Assembly (NCBI RefSeq): GCF_014648815.1
Contig: NZ_BMRV01000001.1
Span: 372,001 to 436,000 of the forward strand
DNA length: 64,000 nucleotides
Direction: 5' to 3'
DNA from: Streptomyces flaveolus
GTDB taxonomy: Bacteria; Actinomycetota; Actinomycetes; Streptomycetales; Streptomycetaceae
In this document: positions 7,286 to 15,867 of the stretch, in pieces
How the letters are laid out: each line of letters begins with the position of its first letter
How positions within the stretch are numbered: the first letter of the stretch is position 1
The notes under the pieces: generated by a model
Told to the model about the DNA's origin: nothing
Seen by the model: the letters and a program-made list of their open reading frames with translations, nothing else
Databases searched by the model: none
Translations under genes and position numbers: made by a program

Positions 7286-8209
7286 TCAGGCCTTTCCGGG
7301 CGCCGCCGCCTCACCCAGTTCGGCGGAGATGTGGCCCAGCTGGTCGAGCCGCTGCTCCAGGCTGGGGTGGGTGGTGAACAACCGTCCGAGGCCGGGCTCG
7401 GCGCCGAAGGCGGGCGTGAAGTAGAAGGCGTTGAAGGCCTGCGCCGTGCGCAGGTCCTTCGTCGGGATGCGGGCGATGTCGCCGGTCACCTTGGTGAGCG
7501 CCGAGGCCAGCGCCGAGGGACGGCCGGTGAGCAGGGCGGCGGCCCGGTCCGCGGCCAGCTCCCGGTACCGGGACAGGGCCCGGATCAGCAGGAAGCTGAG
7601 CGCGTACACCGCCGCGGAGACGCCCATCACGGCCGCGAACACGACGAGGGTGTTCTGGTCCCGCCGTCCGCCGCCGAACAGCTGCGAGTAGAAGGCGAAC
7701 CGCACGACCAGCCCGGCGATCACGCCCAGGAAGGACGCGACCGTGATCACGGCGACGTCCTTGTGCGCCACGTGCGACAGCTCGTGCGCGAGCACGCCCT
7801 CCAGCTCGGCCGGCTCCAGCCGGCCGAGCAGCCCGGTGGTCACGCAGATCACCGCGTTGTCGGGGTTCCGCCCGGTCGCGAAGGCGTTCGGCATGTCCAT
7901 CGCCGACACGGCGACCACCGGCTTCGGCATGCCGGCCATCGCCGACAGCCGGTCGACCACTCCGTGCAGCTCCGGGTACTCGTCCCGCTCCACGACCCGG
8001 CCCCGCATCGCGAACAGCGCGATCCGGTCGGAGAACCAGTACTGCGCCCCGAACACCAGGGCCACGATCACCACGACGAGGACCCAGGACTTCAGCAGCA
8101 CGATCAGCGCGGCGATGAAGCCCACGTACAGCAGGCCGAGCAGGAACAGCGTGATCCCCATGCGCACGGTCAGCCGCCGGTCGCTCCGGAAGCGGCTCTG
8201 CATCTGCAT
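7286..8209 (-). CDS. htpX: Membrane zinc metalloprotease HtpX
   Basis: About 307 residues. The start at 8209 (MQMQSRFRSDRRLTVRMG) is favoured because the family begins shortly before the first membrane helix; the frame extends to 8296. Two N-terminal membrane helices (about 15-60) precede the M48 active-site motif GVLAHELSHVAHKD, in which the two histidines of HELSH and a later glutamate bind zinc. Two further hydrophobic stretches follow the motif, then RYRELAADRAAALLTG supplies the glutamate ligand. HtpX degrades misfolded or damaged membrane proteins. Co-transcribed with pspAB. Confidence 0.93.
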   Translation of the reverse strand: MQMQSRFRSDRRLTVRMGITLFLLGLLYVGFIAALIVLLKSWVLVVVIVALVFGAQYWFSDRIALFAMRGRVVERDEYPELHGVVDRLSAMAGMPKPVVAVSAMDMPNAFATGRNPDNAVICVTTGLLGRLEPAELEGVLAHELSHVAHKDVAVITVASFLGVIAGLVVRFAFYSQLFGGGRRDQNTLVVFAAVMGVSAAVYALSFLLIRALSRYRELAADRAAALLTGRPSALASALTKVTGDIARIPTKDLRTAQAFNAFYFTPAFGAEPGLGRLFTTHPSLEQRLDQLGHISAELGEAAAPGKA

Positions 8210-8305
8210 CACCCCGCAGTCGCGCACTCGTCCCGCTGTCCAGTGTGCACCCGGCGCACCCCATGAACGGGTCGCGGCCGGTACCGCAGGCGGCAAAGAA
8301 GACGC

Positions 8306-8566
8306 CTAGTAGGGCGCCCGGAAGTTGATGTACCCGAGCAGCACGATCACGGCGGCCACGCAGCCGAGCACCACGGCGGTGGACACCCACGAGGAGCGGC
8401 GGCCGGATCCCACGGGGTCGGGGTCGGCCCGGAAGGGCACCGGTCCGGGCGGGTTCTCCTTCCAGCGCGCGGCCAGCATCCGGGCACGTGCGGACGGCTC
8501 CTTGTGCTCGGCTCCGTCAGCCCACTTCAGGTCGAACTCCCGCTGTTCGTCGTCCCGTTCGGACAT
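8306..8566 (-). CDS. Small single-pass membrane protein
   Basis: 86 residues: acidic/basic N terminus MSERDDEQREFDLKWADG, a central RARMLAARWKENPPGPVPF, and one C-terminal membrane helix (about 60-80, VSTAVVLGCVAAVIVLLGYI), predicted N-in. No enzyme motif. It lies between glnA and htpX, same strand, as in related streptomycetes from memory. Function unknown. Confidence 0.75.
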   Translation of the reverse strand: MSERDDEQREFDLKWADGAEHKEPSARARMLAARWKENPPGPVPFRADPDPVGSGRRSSWVSTAVVLGCVAAVIVLLGYINFRAPY

Positions 8567-8640
8567 CCCCGCCCCTCTCCCCGTTCCGTCGATCGAACAT
8601 CCGTGTTAGTACACCAGGAGGGCCGGACCGCGCAAACGAC

Positions 8641-8676
8641 GGCGTCCCCGCCCCTGGAGACAGGAGCGGGGACGCC
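8641..8676 (-). terminator. Hairpin after glnA
   Basis: Arms 8641-8651 and 8666-8676 are a perfect 11-bp inverted repeat (GGCGTCCCCGC), with an inner CCTG/CAGG extension. It begins 20 bases beyond the glnA stop on the minus strand. Confidence 0.7.
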
Positions 8677-8695
8677 GGACGGCCGGAAGCGTCGA

Positions 8696-10105
8696 TCACA
8701 CGTCGAAGTAGAGCTCGAACTCGTGCGGGTGCGGACGCAGCTGCAGCGGGGCGATCTCGTTCGCGCGCTTGAAGTCGATCCACGTCTCGATCAGGTCCGG
8801 CGTGAAGACGTCGCCCTGGAGGAGGAACTCGTGGTCGGCCTCGAGGCGGTCGAGGACGGCGCCGAGGGAGGTCGGGACCTGCGCGACGTTGGCGTGCTCC
8901 TCGGGAGCCAGCTCGTAGAGGTCCTTGTCGATCGGCTCGGCCGGCTCGATCTTGTTCTTGATGCCGTCCAGACCCGCGAGGAGCAGGGCCGAGAAGGCCA
9001 GGTACGGGTTGCCGGAGGCGTCGGGGGCGCGGAACTCGACGCGCTTGGCCTTCGGGTTCGAGCCCGTGATCGGGATGCGCATCGCGGCGGAGCGGTTGCG
9101 CTGCGAGTAGACCAGGTTCACCGGCGCCTCGAAGCCCGGCACCAGGCGGTGGTAGGAGTTCACCGTCGGGTTGGTGAAGGCCAGCAGCGACGGGGCGTGC
9201 TTGAGGATGCCGCCGATGTAGTAGCGGGCGGTGTCCGACAGGCCGGCGTAGCCCTGCTCGTCGTAGAACAGCGGCTCGCCGTTGCTCCACAGCGACTGGT
9301 GGACGTGCATGCCCGAGCCGTTGTCACCGAAGATCGGCTTCGGCATGAAGGTCGCCGTCTTGCCGTTCTTCCAGGCCACGTTCTTCACGATGTACTTGAA
9401 GAGCTGGAGGTCGTCCGCGGCGGCGAGCAGCGTGTTGAACTTGTAGTTGATCTCGGCCTGGCCGGCGGTGCCCACCTCGTGGTGCTGGCGCTCGACCTTG
9501 AGGCCGGACCGCTCCAGCTCCAGGGAGATCTCGGCGCGCAGGTCGGCGAAGTGGTCGACCGGCGGGACCGGGAAGTAGCCGCCCTTGTAGCGGACCTTGT
9601 AACCGCGGTTGTCCTCCAGAGCACCGGTGTTCCAGGCGCCGGCCTCGGAGTCGATGTGGTAGAAGGACTCGTTCGCGCTGGTGGCGAAGCGGACGGAGTC
9701 GAAGACGTAGAACTCGGCCTCGGGACCGAAGAACGCCGTGTCGGCGATGCCGGTGGAGGCGAGGTAGGCCTCGGCCTTCTTCGCCACGTTCCGCGGGTCG
9801 CGGGAGTACTGCTCGCCCGTGATCGGGTCGTGGATGAAGAAGTTGATGTTGAGGGTCTTGTCCCGGCGGAACGGGTCGATGCGCGCCGTGGACAGGTCGG
9901 GGCGCAGGGACATGTCCGACTCGTGGATGGCCTGGAAGCCGCGGATCGAGGACCCGTCGAAGGCCTGCTCGTCGTCGGGGTCGAACGCCTCGGCGGGCAA
10001 CGTGAAGTGCTGCATGACGCCCGGCAGGTCGCAGAAGCGGACGTCGACGAACTTGACGTCCTCGTCCGCGATGTACTTCTTGGCCTCGTCGGCGTTCTGG
10101 AACAT
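8696..10105 (-). CDS. glnA: Glutamine synthetase I
   Basis: 469 residues from the ATG at 10105, the usual length for actinobacterial GSI-beta. It condenses glutamate and ammonia using ATP in a dodecamer. Visible signatures: [17 protein letters not shown] at the beta-grasp, the ATP-binding [28 protein letters not shown], and the adenylylation site [11 protein letters not shown], whose tyrosine is residue 397 counting from this start, the position modified by GlnE. A strong GlnR box lies 97 bases upstream, so it should respond to nitrogen and be tuned post-translationally by GlnE. GSII (glnII) lies 5.5 kb away on the same strand. Confidence 0.97.
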   Translation of the reverse strand: MFQNADEAKKYIADEDVKFVDVRFCDLPGVMQHFTLPAEAFDPDDEQAFDGSSIRGFQAIHESDMSLRPDLSTARIDPFRRDKTLNINFFIHDPITGEQYSRDPRNVAKKAEAYLASTGIADTAFFGPEAEFYVFDSVRFATSANESFYHIDSEAGAWNTGALEDNRGYKVRYKGGYFPVPPVDHFADLRAEISLELERSGLKVERQHHEVGTAGQAEINYKFNTLLAAADDLQLFKYIVKNVAWKNGKTATFMPKPIFGDNGSGMHVHQSLWSNGEPLFYDEQGYAGLSDTARYYIGGILKHAPSLLAFTNPTVNSYHRLVPGFEAPVNLVYSQRNRSAAMRIPITGSNPKAKRVEFRAPDASGNPYLAFSALLLAGLDGIKNKIEPAEPIDKDLYELAPEEHANVAQVPTSLGAVLDRLEADHEFLLQGDVFTPDLIETWIDFKRANEIAPLQLRPHPHEFELYFDV

Positions 10106-10201
10106 CCAGCTCCTCCTACTCCCGACCGTCCCGCCGGGGTGGTAGATCGTTCGTGCGGCCAGTGCGGGTGGCACACGCTGCCTCGACCCTAGGGACGGGT
10201 G

Positions 10202-10239
10202 ATTTCTCGGGCGTGACCCATTTGTTTCGCAGAAGTTAA
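10202..10239 (-). promoter_or_regulatory. GlnR box upstream of glnA
   Basis: On the minus strand: TTAAC, GAAAC, GTCAC, GAAAT with exactly six bases between each. All four half-sites match the GlnR consensus closely, and better than the box at glnII. The box ends 97 bases before the glnA ATG, in an otherwise AT-richer stretch. Confidence 0.85.
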
Positions 10240-10348
10240 CCGGCTCCCTTCCAGCCTAGGCCCCATCCGGGCCCGGCACACCCCGCTGTACACCCCGCCG
10301 TGCACCCCGCCGTCCCTGGGGCATATGGGGGCGCAGTACCGTGGACGG

Positions 10349-10816
10349 GTGGACAACAGGCAAGCAATCGGATCGTGGCTGTCCGGGCCGCGCGCGGCCA
10401 TCGAAGGGGCCGGCGCCGATCTCGGATACCGGGGCGAGCAGCTCGGGCTGCCGGAGGAGGGGCCGGGCTCCATCGCCCGTCCGGGCCGCAGGCTCGGCGC
10501 CCTCGCCGTCGACTGGGCCCTGTGCTCCTTGATCGCATACGGCCTGATCACGGGCAGCTACGGCCAGACGGCGAGCAACTGGGCGCTGCTCATCTTCTTC
10601 GTGCTCAGCGTGCTGACCGTCGGCACCCTCGGCTTCACCCCGGGCAAGCGCCTCTTCGGCCTGCGCGTGGTGGAGCTGGGCACGGGCCGCGTCAGCCCGG
10701 CGCGCGCGCTGCTGCGGTCGGTCCTGCTGTGCGTCGCGATCCCCGCGCTGATCTGGGACCGCGACGGCCGGGGGCTGCACGACCGGCTGGCGCGCACCGT
10801 GGAGGTCCGGATCTAG
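10349..10816 (+). CDS. RDD-family membrane protein
   Basis: 155 residues from a GTG (VDNRQAIGSWLSG); a start at 10325 is possible. The RDD domain begins RPGRRLGALAVDWALCSLIA (the Arg-Asp pair of helix 1), continues through two or three membrane helices and the TPGKRLFGLRVV motif, and ends WDRDGRGLHDRLARTVEV, where the second conserved Asp lies. Function of RDD proteins is mostly unknown; transport roles have been suggested for some. Divergent from glnA and convergent with the DUF4191 gene. Confidence 0.85.
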   Translation: MDNRQAIGSWLSGPRAAIEGAGADLGYRGEQLGLPEEGPGSIARPGRRLGALAVDWALCSLIAYGLITGSYGQTASNWALLIFFVLSVLTVGTLGFTPGKRLFGLRVVELGTGRVSPARALLRSVLLCVAIPALIWDRDGRGLHDRLARTVEVRI

Positions 10817-10831
10817 CACACGGTGCTACGA

Positions 10832-10894
10832 CGATGGGGGCGCCCGGAGCCACGCGGCGGTAGCCGCACACTGGCTCGTCGGGCGCCCCCATCG
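10832..10894. terminator. Perfect 15-bp hairpin between convergent genes
   Basis: CGATGGGGGCGCCCG at 10832-10846 pairs perfectly with 10880-10894, enclosing a 33-base loop. It lies between the ends of the RDD gene (10816) and the DUF4191 gene (10936), so it can serve both strands. Confidence 0.8.
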
Positions 10895-10935
10895 CCTTAG
10901 CGCGTTCGGGTGCCGAGTGCTGGGTCGGGCCGGGC

Positions 10936-11637
10936 TCAGCGCCGGGGGTTGCCGCCCTTCGGCATCCGCATGCCCTTGGGCATCGGGCCCTTGGGCAGGG
11001 GCATGTTGCTCATCAGGTCGCCCAGGGCGCGCAGCCGGTCGTTGGTCGCGGTGACCTGCGGACCGGTCAGGACGCGCGGGAGCTTGAGCATCGTCGTGCG
11101 CAGCTTCTTCAGCTCGACCTGGTCCTCGCCGGTGCCCACGATCAGGTCGTGGACGGGCACGTCGGCGACGATCCGGTTCATCTTCTTCTTCTCGGCCGCC
11201 AGCAGGGACTTCACCCGGTTCGGGTTGCCCTCGGCGACCAGCACGATGCCGGCCTTGCCGACCGCGCGGTGCACCACGTCCTGGCTGCGGTTCATCGCCA
11301 CCGCGGGGGTCGTCGTCCAGCCCCGGCCGATGTTGTCCAGTACCGCCGCGGCGGCGCCCGGCTGGCCCTCCATCTGCCCGAAGGCCGCCCGCTCGGCCCG
11401 GCGCCCGAAGACGATCGCCGTCGCGAGGAAGGCGAGCAGCAGGCCCAGGATGCCGAGATAGATGGGGTGACCGATCAGGAAACCGATCGCGAGGAGGACA
11501 CCGAAGACGACGATGCCGACACCCGCGAGCACAAGACCGATCTTCTTGTCGGCCTTGCGGGTCATCTTGTAGGTCAGAGCGATCTGCTTCAGTCGCCCGG
11601 GATTCGCAGCGTCCGCTGCAGGTTCCTTCCTCGCCAT
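10936..11637 (-). CDS. DUF4191-type membrane protein
   Basis: 233 residues. A basic N terminus (LKQIALTYKMTRKADKKIG) precedes two membrane helices (about 34-75), then a cytoplasmic domain with GRGWTTTPAVAMNRSQDVVHRAVGKAGIVLV and a basic, glycine/methionine-rich tail ending MPKGGNPRR. This arrangement is a conserved actinobacterial family located next to lipA. No function is established; the neighbourhood hints at, but does not show, a link to lipoylation. Confidence 0.85.
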   Translation of the reverse strand: MARKEPAADAANPGRLKQIALTYKMTRKADKKIGLVLAGVGIVVFGVLLAIGFLIGHPIYLGILGLLLAFLATAIVFGRRAERAAFGQMEGQPGAAAAVLDNIGRGWTTTPAVAMNRSQDVVHRAVGKAGIVLVAEGNPNRVKSLLAAEKKKMNRIVADVPVHDLIVGTGEDQVELKKLRTTMLKLPRVLTGPQVTATNDRLRALGDLMSNMPLPKGPMPKGMRMPKGGNPRR

Positions 11638-11705
11638 GCCGTGAAGTCTACGTGGCCGGGAAGGCGCCGACGACGGCAGTGCCCGGCGCCGCCGTACGGG
11701 GGAGG

Positions 11706-11909
11706 TCAGCGGCGGCCGGTGACGACCTGCTGCTGCAGGACCCGCTCGGTCTCGATCCGGTCCTTGGCCCGGCGGCGGTCCTCCAGCACGGAGGTCCAGG
11801 CGTTGCGCCGGGCGGTGCGCTGGCCGCTGCTCATCAGCAGCGACTCGACGGCCCGCAGGGCGTCGGTGAACGACGGGATGGCGGTGGCGCGAACGGGCGC
11901 GGCCTGCAT
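11706..11909 (-). CDS. Small conserved protein upstream of the DUF4191 gene
   Basis: 67 residues from the ATG at 11909 (MQAAPVRATAIPSFTDALRA), with a G-rich run about ten bases upstream; the frame reaches 11972. It is predicted helical and highly basic in the second half (RRNAWTSVLEDRRRAKDRIE), with no membrane segment or recognised domain. Function unknown. Confidence 0.65.
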   Translation of the reverse strand: MQAAPVRATAIPSFTDALRAVESLLMSSGQRTARRNAWTSVLEDRRRAKDRIETERVLQQQVVTGRR

Positions 11910-12046
11910 GGTGGAGGTCCCCCCTCGGTACGGATCCGGGTGTGGGTGTACGTGCTGTGATTCCAGGGTCACTGATTGGTGTTACCAGGGCGTGACCCGC
12001 CGGTCAAACGCACATGAAGCGGTGGTGCCGGGGTCCGGAACGGCGA

Positions 12047-12093
12047 CGCGGCCCCGACCGGTGCCCTCATCTGCGAGGACGGTCGGGGCCGCG
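12047..12093 (-). terminator. Hairpin after lipA
   Basis: A perfect 14-bp stem (12047-12060 with 12080-12093) encloses a 19-base loop, about 90 bases beyond the lipA stop on the minus strand. Confidence 0.65.
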
Positions 12094-12181
12094 GCGTATC
12101 GGCCACTACTGCCGAGTAGTGTCTTGTGCGTGAATTCACACGCGGTGCGCCTCCGCCCGGGGGGCGGAGACTGACGGTACG

Positions 12182-13147
12182 TCAGACGGCCTGGCCGGCG
12201 ACGACGGTGTCGCGCTTCTCGACCGCCATCCGGTAGAGCCGCCCGGCGCGGTACGACGAGCGCACCAGCGGGCCGGACATCACGCCGGAGAAGCCGATCT
12301 GCTCGGCCTCCTCCTTCAGCTCCACGAACTCCTGCGGCTTGACCCAGCGCTCCACGGGGTGGTGGCGCACGGACGGGCGCAGGTACTGCGTGATGGTGAT
12401 CAGCTCGCAGCCGGCCTCGTGCAGCTGCTTCAGTGCCTCGCTGATCTCCTCACGGGTCTCGCCCATGCCGAGGATCAGGTTCGACTTGGTGACCAGGCCG
12501 TAGTCGCGGGCCTCGGTGATCACCTTCAGGGAGCGCTCGTAGCGGAAGCCGGGGCGGATCCGCTTGAAGATGCGCGGCACGGTCTCGACGTTGTGCGCGA
12601 AGACCTCGGGGCGGGAGTCGAAGACCTCGCGGAGCAGCTCCGGCACCGCGTTGAAGTCGGGGGCCAGCAGCTCGACCTTGGTGCGGCCGTCCTGGCGCTC
12701 CGCCGTCTGCTGGTGGATCTGGCGCACCGTCTCGGCGTACAGCCAGGCGCCGCCGTCCGGCAGGTCGTCACGGGCCACGCCGGTGATGGTGGCGTAGTTC
12801 AGGTCCATGGTGACCACGGACTCGCCCACCCGGCGCGGCTCGTCGCGGTCGAGCGCCTCGGGCTTGCCGGTGTCGATCTGGCAGAAGTCGCAGCGCCGGG
12901 TGCACTGGTCGCCGCCGATGAGGAAGGTCGCCTCGCGGTCCTCCCAGCACTCGTAGATGTTGGGACAGCCGGCTTCCTGGCAGACCGTGTGCAGGCCCTC
13001 GCTCTTCACGAGGTTCTGCATCTTCGTGTACTCGGGGCCCATTTTCGCCCGGGTCTTGATCCACTCGGGCTTGCGCTCGATGGGGGTCTGGCTGTTGCGG
13101 ACCTCCAGGCGCAGCATCTTGCGTCCGTCGGGTGCGACTGCGGACAC
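12182..13147 (-). CDS. lipA: Lipoyl synthase
   Basis: 321 residues from a GTG. A radical-SAM enzyme that inserts two sulfurs into octanoyl groups on lipoyl domains. The auxiliary cluster cysteines are in [12 protein letters not shown] (C-x4-C-x5-C) and the SAM cluster in CTRRCDFC (C-x3-C-x2-C), followed by the usual RSSYRAG near the C terminus that supplies the serine ligand. lipB lies 174 bases upstream in the same direction. Its clients in this window are the E2 lipoyl domains at 25.6-27.4 kb. Confidence 0.97.
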   Translation of the reverse strand: MSAVAPDGRKMLRLEVRNSQTPIERKPEWIKTRAKMGPEYTKMQNLVKSEGLHTVCQEAGCPNIYECWEDREATFLIGGDQCTRRCDFCQIDTGKPEALDRDEPRRVGESVVTMDLNYATITGVARDDLPDGGAWLYAETVRQIHQQTAERQDGRTKVELLAPDFNAVPELLREVFDSRPEVFAHNVETVPRIFKRIRPGFRYERSLKVITEARDYGLVTKSNLILGMGETREEISEALKQLHEAGCELITITQYLRPSVRHHPVERWVKPQEFVELKEEAEQIGFSGVMSGPLVRSSYRAGRLYRMAVEKRDTVVAGQAV

Positions 13148-13228
13148 GACCGGCTCCCTAGCGTTCGATTCTTCGGCGTGCCCCAGGGTACGCCCGTTGT
13201 TTTGTTGGTCGGCGTTGGTGCTGGCCCT

Positions 13229-13300
13229 GCTGGGGGCTGCCGCCCCCAGGCCCCCGCTTCGGCCTGGACGGCCCCGTCCTCAAACGCCGGACGGGCTGGA
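13229..13300. repeat. Dispersed intergenic repeat, copy 2
   Basis: Same organisation as at 5314-5387: GCTGGGGGCTGCCGCCCCCAG hairpin (only its arms are conserved), CCCCCGCTTCGGCCTGGACG, then GTCCTCAAACGCCGGACGGG. It lies between lipB and lipA. Confidence 0.75.
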
Positions 13301-13321
13301 TTTATGCCGCCGGCGCCGAGA

Positions 13322-14119
13322 TCACGCCGGGGTCTTCTCGATCAGCCTCGGCTTCAGGTCCGCGTTCTCCAGGACGTCCCGCAGATGGCGCTCGACCACC
13401 GGGAGGACCTCCTCGATGGTGACGTCCCGGCCCAGCTCGTTCGCCAAGGAGGCGACGCCGGCGTCGCGGATGCCGCACGGGATGATCTTGTCGAACCACT
13501 TGTTGTCGGGGTTCACGTTCAGGGCGAAGCCGTGCATGGTGACGCCCTTGGCCACCCGGATGCCGATCGCGGCGATCTTGCGGTCCTCGCGCCGCTGGCC
13601 CGCGTTGGACGGGGCGTACTCCGGTCCGTTGAGGCGCGGGTCGAACTCCTCGTCGGTCAGGCGCGGGTCGAAGTCCAGGGAGAGGCCGCCGAGGGCCGGG
13701 CGCTTCTCCACCGGGTCGCCGAGGACCCAGACCCCGCTGCGGCCCTCGACCCGGGTGGTCTCGACGCCGAACTCCGCGCAGGTGCGGATCAGCGCCTCCT
13801 CCAGCCGCCGCACGTGCGCGACGACGTCGACCGGGCGCGGGAGCTTCTGGATCGGGTAGCCGACCAGCTGGCCCGGTCCGTGCCAGGTGATCTTGCCGCC
13901 GCGGTCCACGTCGATGACCGGCGTGCCGTCGAGCGGCCGCTCCTCGTCCGCGGTGCGCCGCCCGGCCGTGTAGACCGGCGGGTGTTCGAGAAGCAGCACG
14001 GTGTCCGGGACCTCGTCGGCGAACCGCGCGGCGTGCACCCGGCGCTGCTCGTCCCACGCCTCCTGGTACTCGACGCGCTCGGCGCCGAACCCCATGCGGA
14101 TGAACCGAAGCTCACTCAC
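13322..14119 (-). CDS. lipB: Octanoyl-(acyl-carrier-protein):protein octanoyltransferase
   Basis: 265 residues from a GTG at 14119 ([20 protein letters not shown]), supported by GGGAGG ten bases upstream; an ATG at 14164 would add 15 residues. LipB transfers octanoate from ACP to lipoyl-domain lysines before LipA acts. Motifs: [30 protein letters not shown], the catalytic-lysine segment [15 protein letters not shown], and the catalytic cysteine in [14 protein letters not shown]. Forms the lipoylation pair with lipA. Confidence 0.96.
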   Translation of the reverse strand: MSELRFIRMGFGAERVEYQEAWDEQRRVHAARFADEVPDTVLLLEHPPVYTAGRRTADEERPLDGTPVIDVDRGGKITWHGPGQLVGYPIQKLPRPVDVVAHVRRLEEALIRTCAEFGVETTRVEGRSGVWVLGDPVEKRPALGGLSLDFDPRLTDEEFDPRLNGPEYAPSNAGQRREDRKIAAIGIRVAKGVTMHGFALNVNPDNKWFDKIIPCGIRDAGVASLANELGRDVTIEEVLPVVERHLRDVLENADLKPRLIEKTPA

Positions 14120-14377
14120 GGCAAGAGCCTCCCTGGAAGGTCGTAAGGCACGAACCGTGCCCACGCCACTGTACGACCGCCCGCCTGACCCCCGTCGGGG
14201 GGCCGCTGCCCGTCAGCTCGACAGGAAATCCTCACACGATCGGATGAATGGCAGAGGAAGCGTGCGATCGGGTGTTTACTCTCCGCTACATTCGCGCCGT
14301 TCACGAGGCCATAAGGGCTGCTCACAGGCGCTCCGGGCACATCGCAGGGCCCGGAAGGCAGGAGACCGCACCGCACC

Positions 14378-15841
14378 ATGACGGAACGACCCGCGCAGCG
14401 CACCCCCAACCGCCAGCTCGCCGCGCTCATCGCCGAAGCGGGGTTCTCCAATGCGGGTCTCGCGCGTCGCGTCGACCAGCTCGGACTCGAACACGGCCTG
14501 GACCTGAGATACGACAAGACGTCCGTCACCCGGTGGCTGCGCGGCCAGCAGCCACGCGGCACCACCCCCGCCCTGATCGCCGAGGTCTTCACCCGGCGCC
14601 TCGGCCGCCGCCTCAGTGCCCAGGACCTCGGCCTGGACGCCTGCGCCCCCGTCTACGCGGGCCTCGAGTTCGCCGCCACCCCGGAGGAGGCCGTCGACAT
14701 CGTCGGCGGACTGTGGCGCAAGGACTCGGGCAGCCACGCCGAACTGCGCAAGATCGCCTTCACCCCGGCCGGGCTCGTCGTGCCCAGCCGGGACTGGCTG
14801 ATCGGCCGCGCCGACGAGAAGGTGGCCCGCTCCGAGGTGCCTGTCCGCATCCCCGCGCAGGGCCGTCCGGCGTTCCCCGGCGGCCCGGTGCCGCTCGCCC
14901 CCTCACGCCGGCGGGCGCCGGCCGACCGCGGGCCCGGCCAGAAGGTCACCGGCGGCGACCTCGCCGCGCTGCGCTCGGTGGGCGAGCTGTTCCGCAGCCT
15001 CGACGACCGGTACGGCGGCGGCCACGCCCGCCAGGCTCTCGTGCGCTACCTGGAGCACGAGCTGGAGCCGATGCTGCGCGGCACCTACGGCGAGCAGACC
15101 GGCCGCCGGCTGTTCGCCGCCGCCGCCGACCTGACCCGGCTCGCGGGCTGGACGTCGTACGACATCGCCGCGCACGGGCTCGCCCAGCGCTACTTCGTGC
15201 AGGCGCTGCGGCTCGCCCAGGCGGCCGGGGACCGGGCGTACGGCTCGTACGTGCTGGTCACCATGAGCCGCCAGGCCGTCTACCTCGGCCACGGCCGCGA
15301 GGCCGTGCAGCTCGCGCGCGTCGCCCAGCAGGGCGTCGGCACCTCCGCGCCGCCGGTCGTGCAGACGCTGCTGCACGCCGCCGAGGCACGGGCGCACGGC
15401 GTCCTCGGCGAGGTGCGGGCGTGCACCGCCGCCCTGGCACGGGCCGAGCGCGCCCTGGAGGCCGCCCGGCCCGGGGACGAGGTGCCGCACTGGGCGCGCT
15501 TCTTCGACGAGGCACAGCTCGCCGACGAGTTCGGGCACTGCCACCGCGACCTCCAGCAGTTCCGCGCCGCCGCCCAGCACGCGGAACGCTCCCTGCAACT
15601 GCGCGCCCCCGCCTACGCCCGCAGCCGGCTGTTCTGCCGGGTCGTCCTCGCCACCGCCCGCCTCGGCCTCGGCGAACTCGACCAGGCCTGCCAGCTGGCC
15701 GCCGAAGCGGCCGGGCAGGCGGCGGAGATGCGGTCGGTACGGGCGGCGGAGTACGTGCGCGACTTCGAACGGCGCCTGGAGCCGTACCGGGACGCGGCAC
15801 CCGTGCGCGGCTACCGGGACAAGGTGGCGGCCCTGGGGTGA
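14378..15841 (+). CDS. NsdA-like regulatory protein with N-terminal HTH-like and C-terminal TPR-like region
   Basis: 487 residues. The N terminus (RQLAALIAEAGFSNAGLARR, then KTSVTRWLRGQQPRG) resembles the HTH region of large Streptomyces regulators such as NsdA. A proline-rich linker (about 160-190) leads to a long helical region with TPR-like repeats (VLVTMSRQAVYLGHGREAVQ and VVLATARLGLGELDQACQLA). Such proteins often affect sporulation or antibiotic production, but this one's targets are unknown. It is transcribed alone, divergent from lipB. Confidence 0.8.
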   Translation: MTERPAQRTPNRQLAALIAEAGFSNAGLARRVDQLGLEHGLDLRYDKTSVTRWLRGQQPRGTTPALIAEVFTRRLGRRLSAQDLGLDACAPVYAGLEFAATPEEAVDIVGGLWRKDSGSHAELRKIAFTPAGLVVPSRDWLIGRADEKVARSEVPVRIPAQGRPAFPGGPVPLAPSRRRAPADRGPGQKVTGGDLAALRSVGELFRSLDDRYGGGHARQALVRYLEHELEPMLRGTYGEQTGRRLFAAAADLTRLAGWTSYDIAAHGLAQRYFVQALRLAQAAGDRAYGSYVLVTMSRQAVYLGHGREAVQLARVAQQGVGTSAPPVVQTLLHAAEARAHGVLGEVRACTAALARAERALEAARPGDEVPHWARFFDEAQLADEFGHCHRDLQQFRAAAQHAERSLQLRAPAYARSRLFCRVVLATARLGLGELDQACQLAAEAAGQAAEMRSVRAAEYVRDFERRLEPYRDAAPVRGYRDKVAALG

Positions 15842-15867
15842 CGGCGCCCTGATCCGAACGCCACCCC

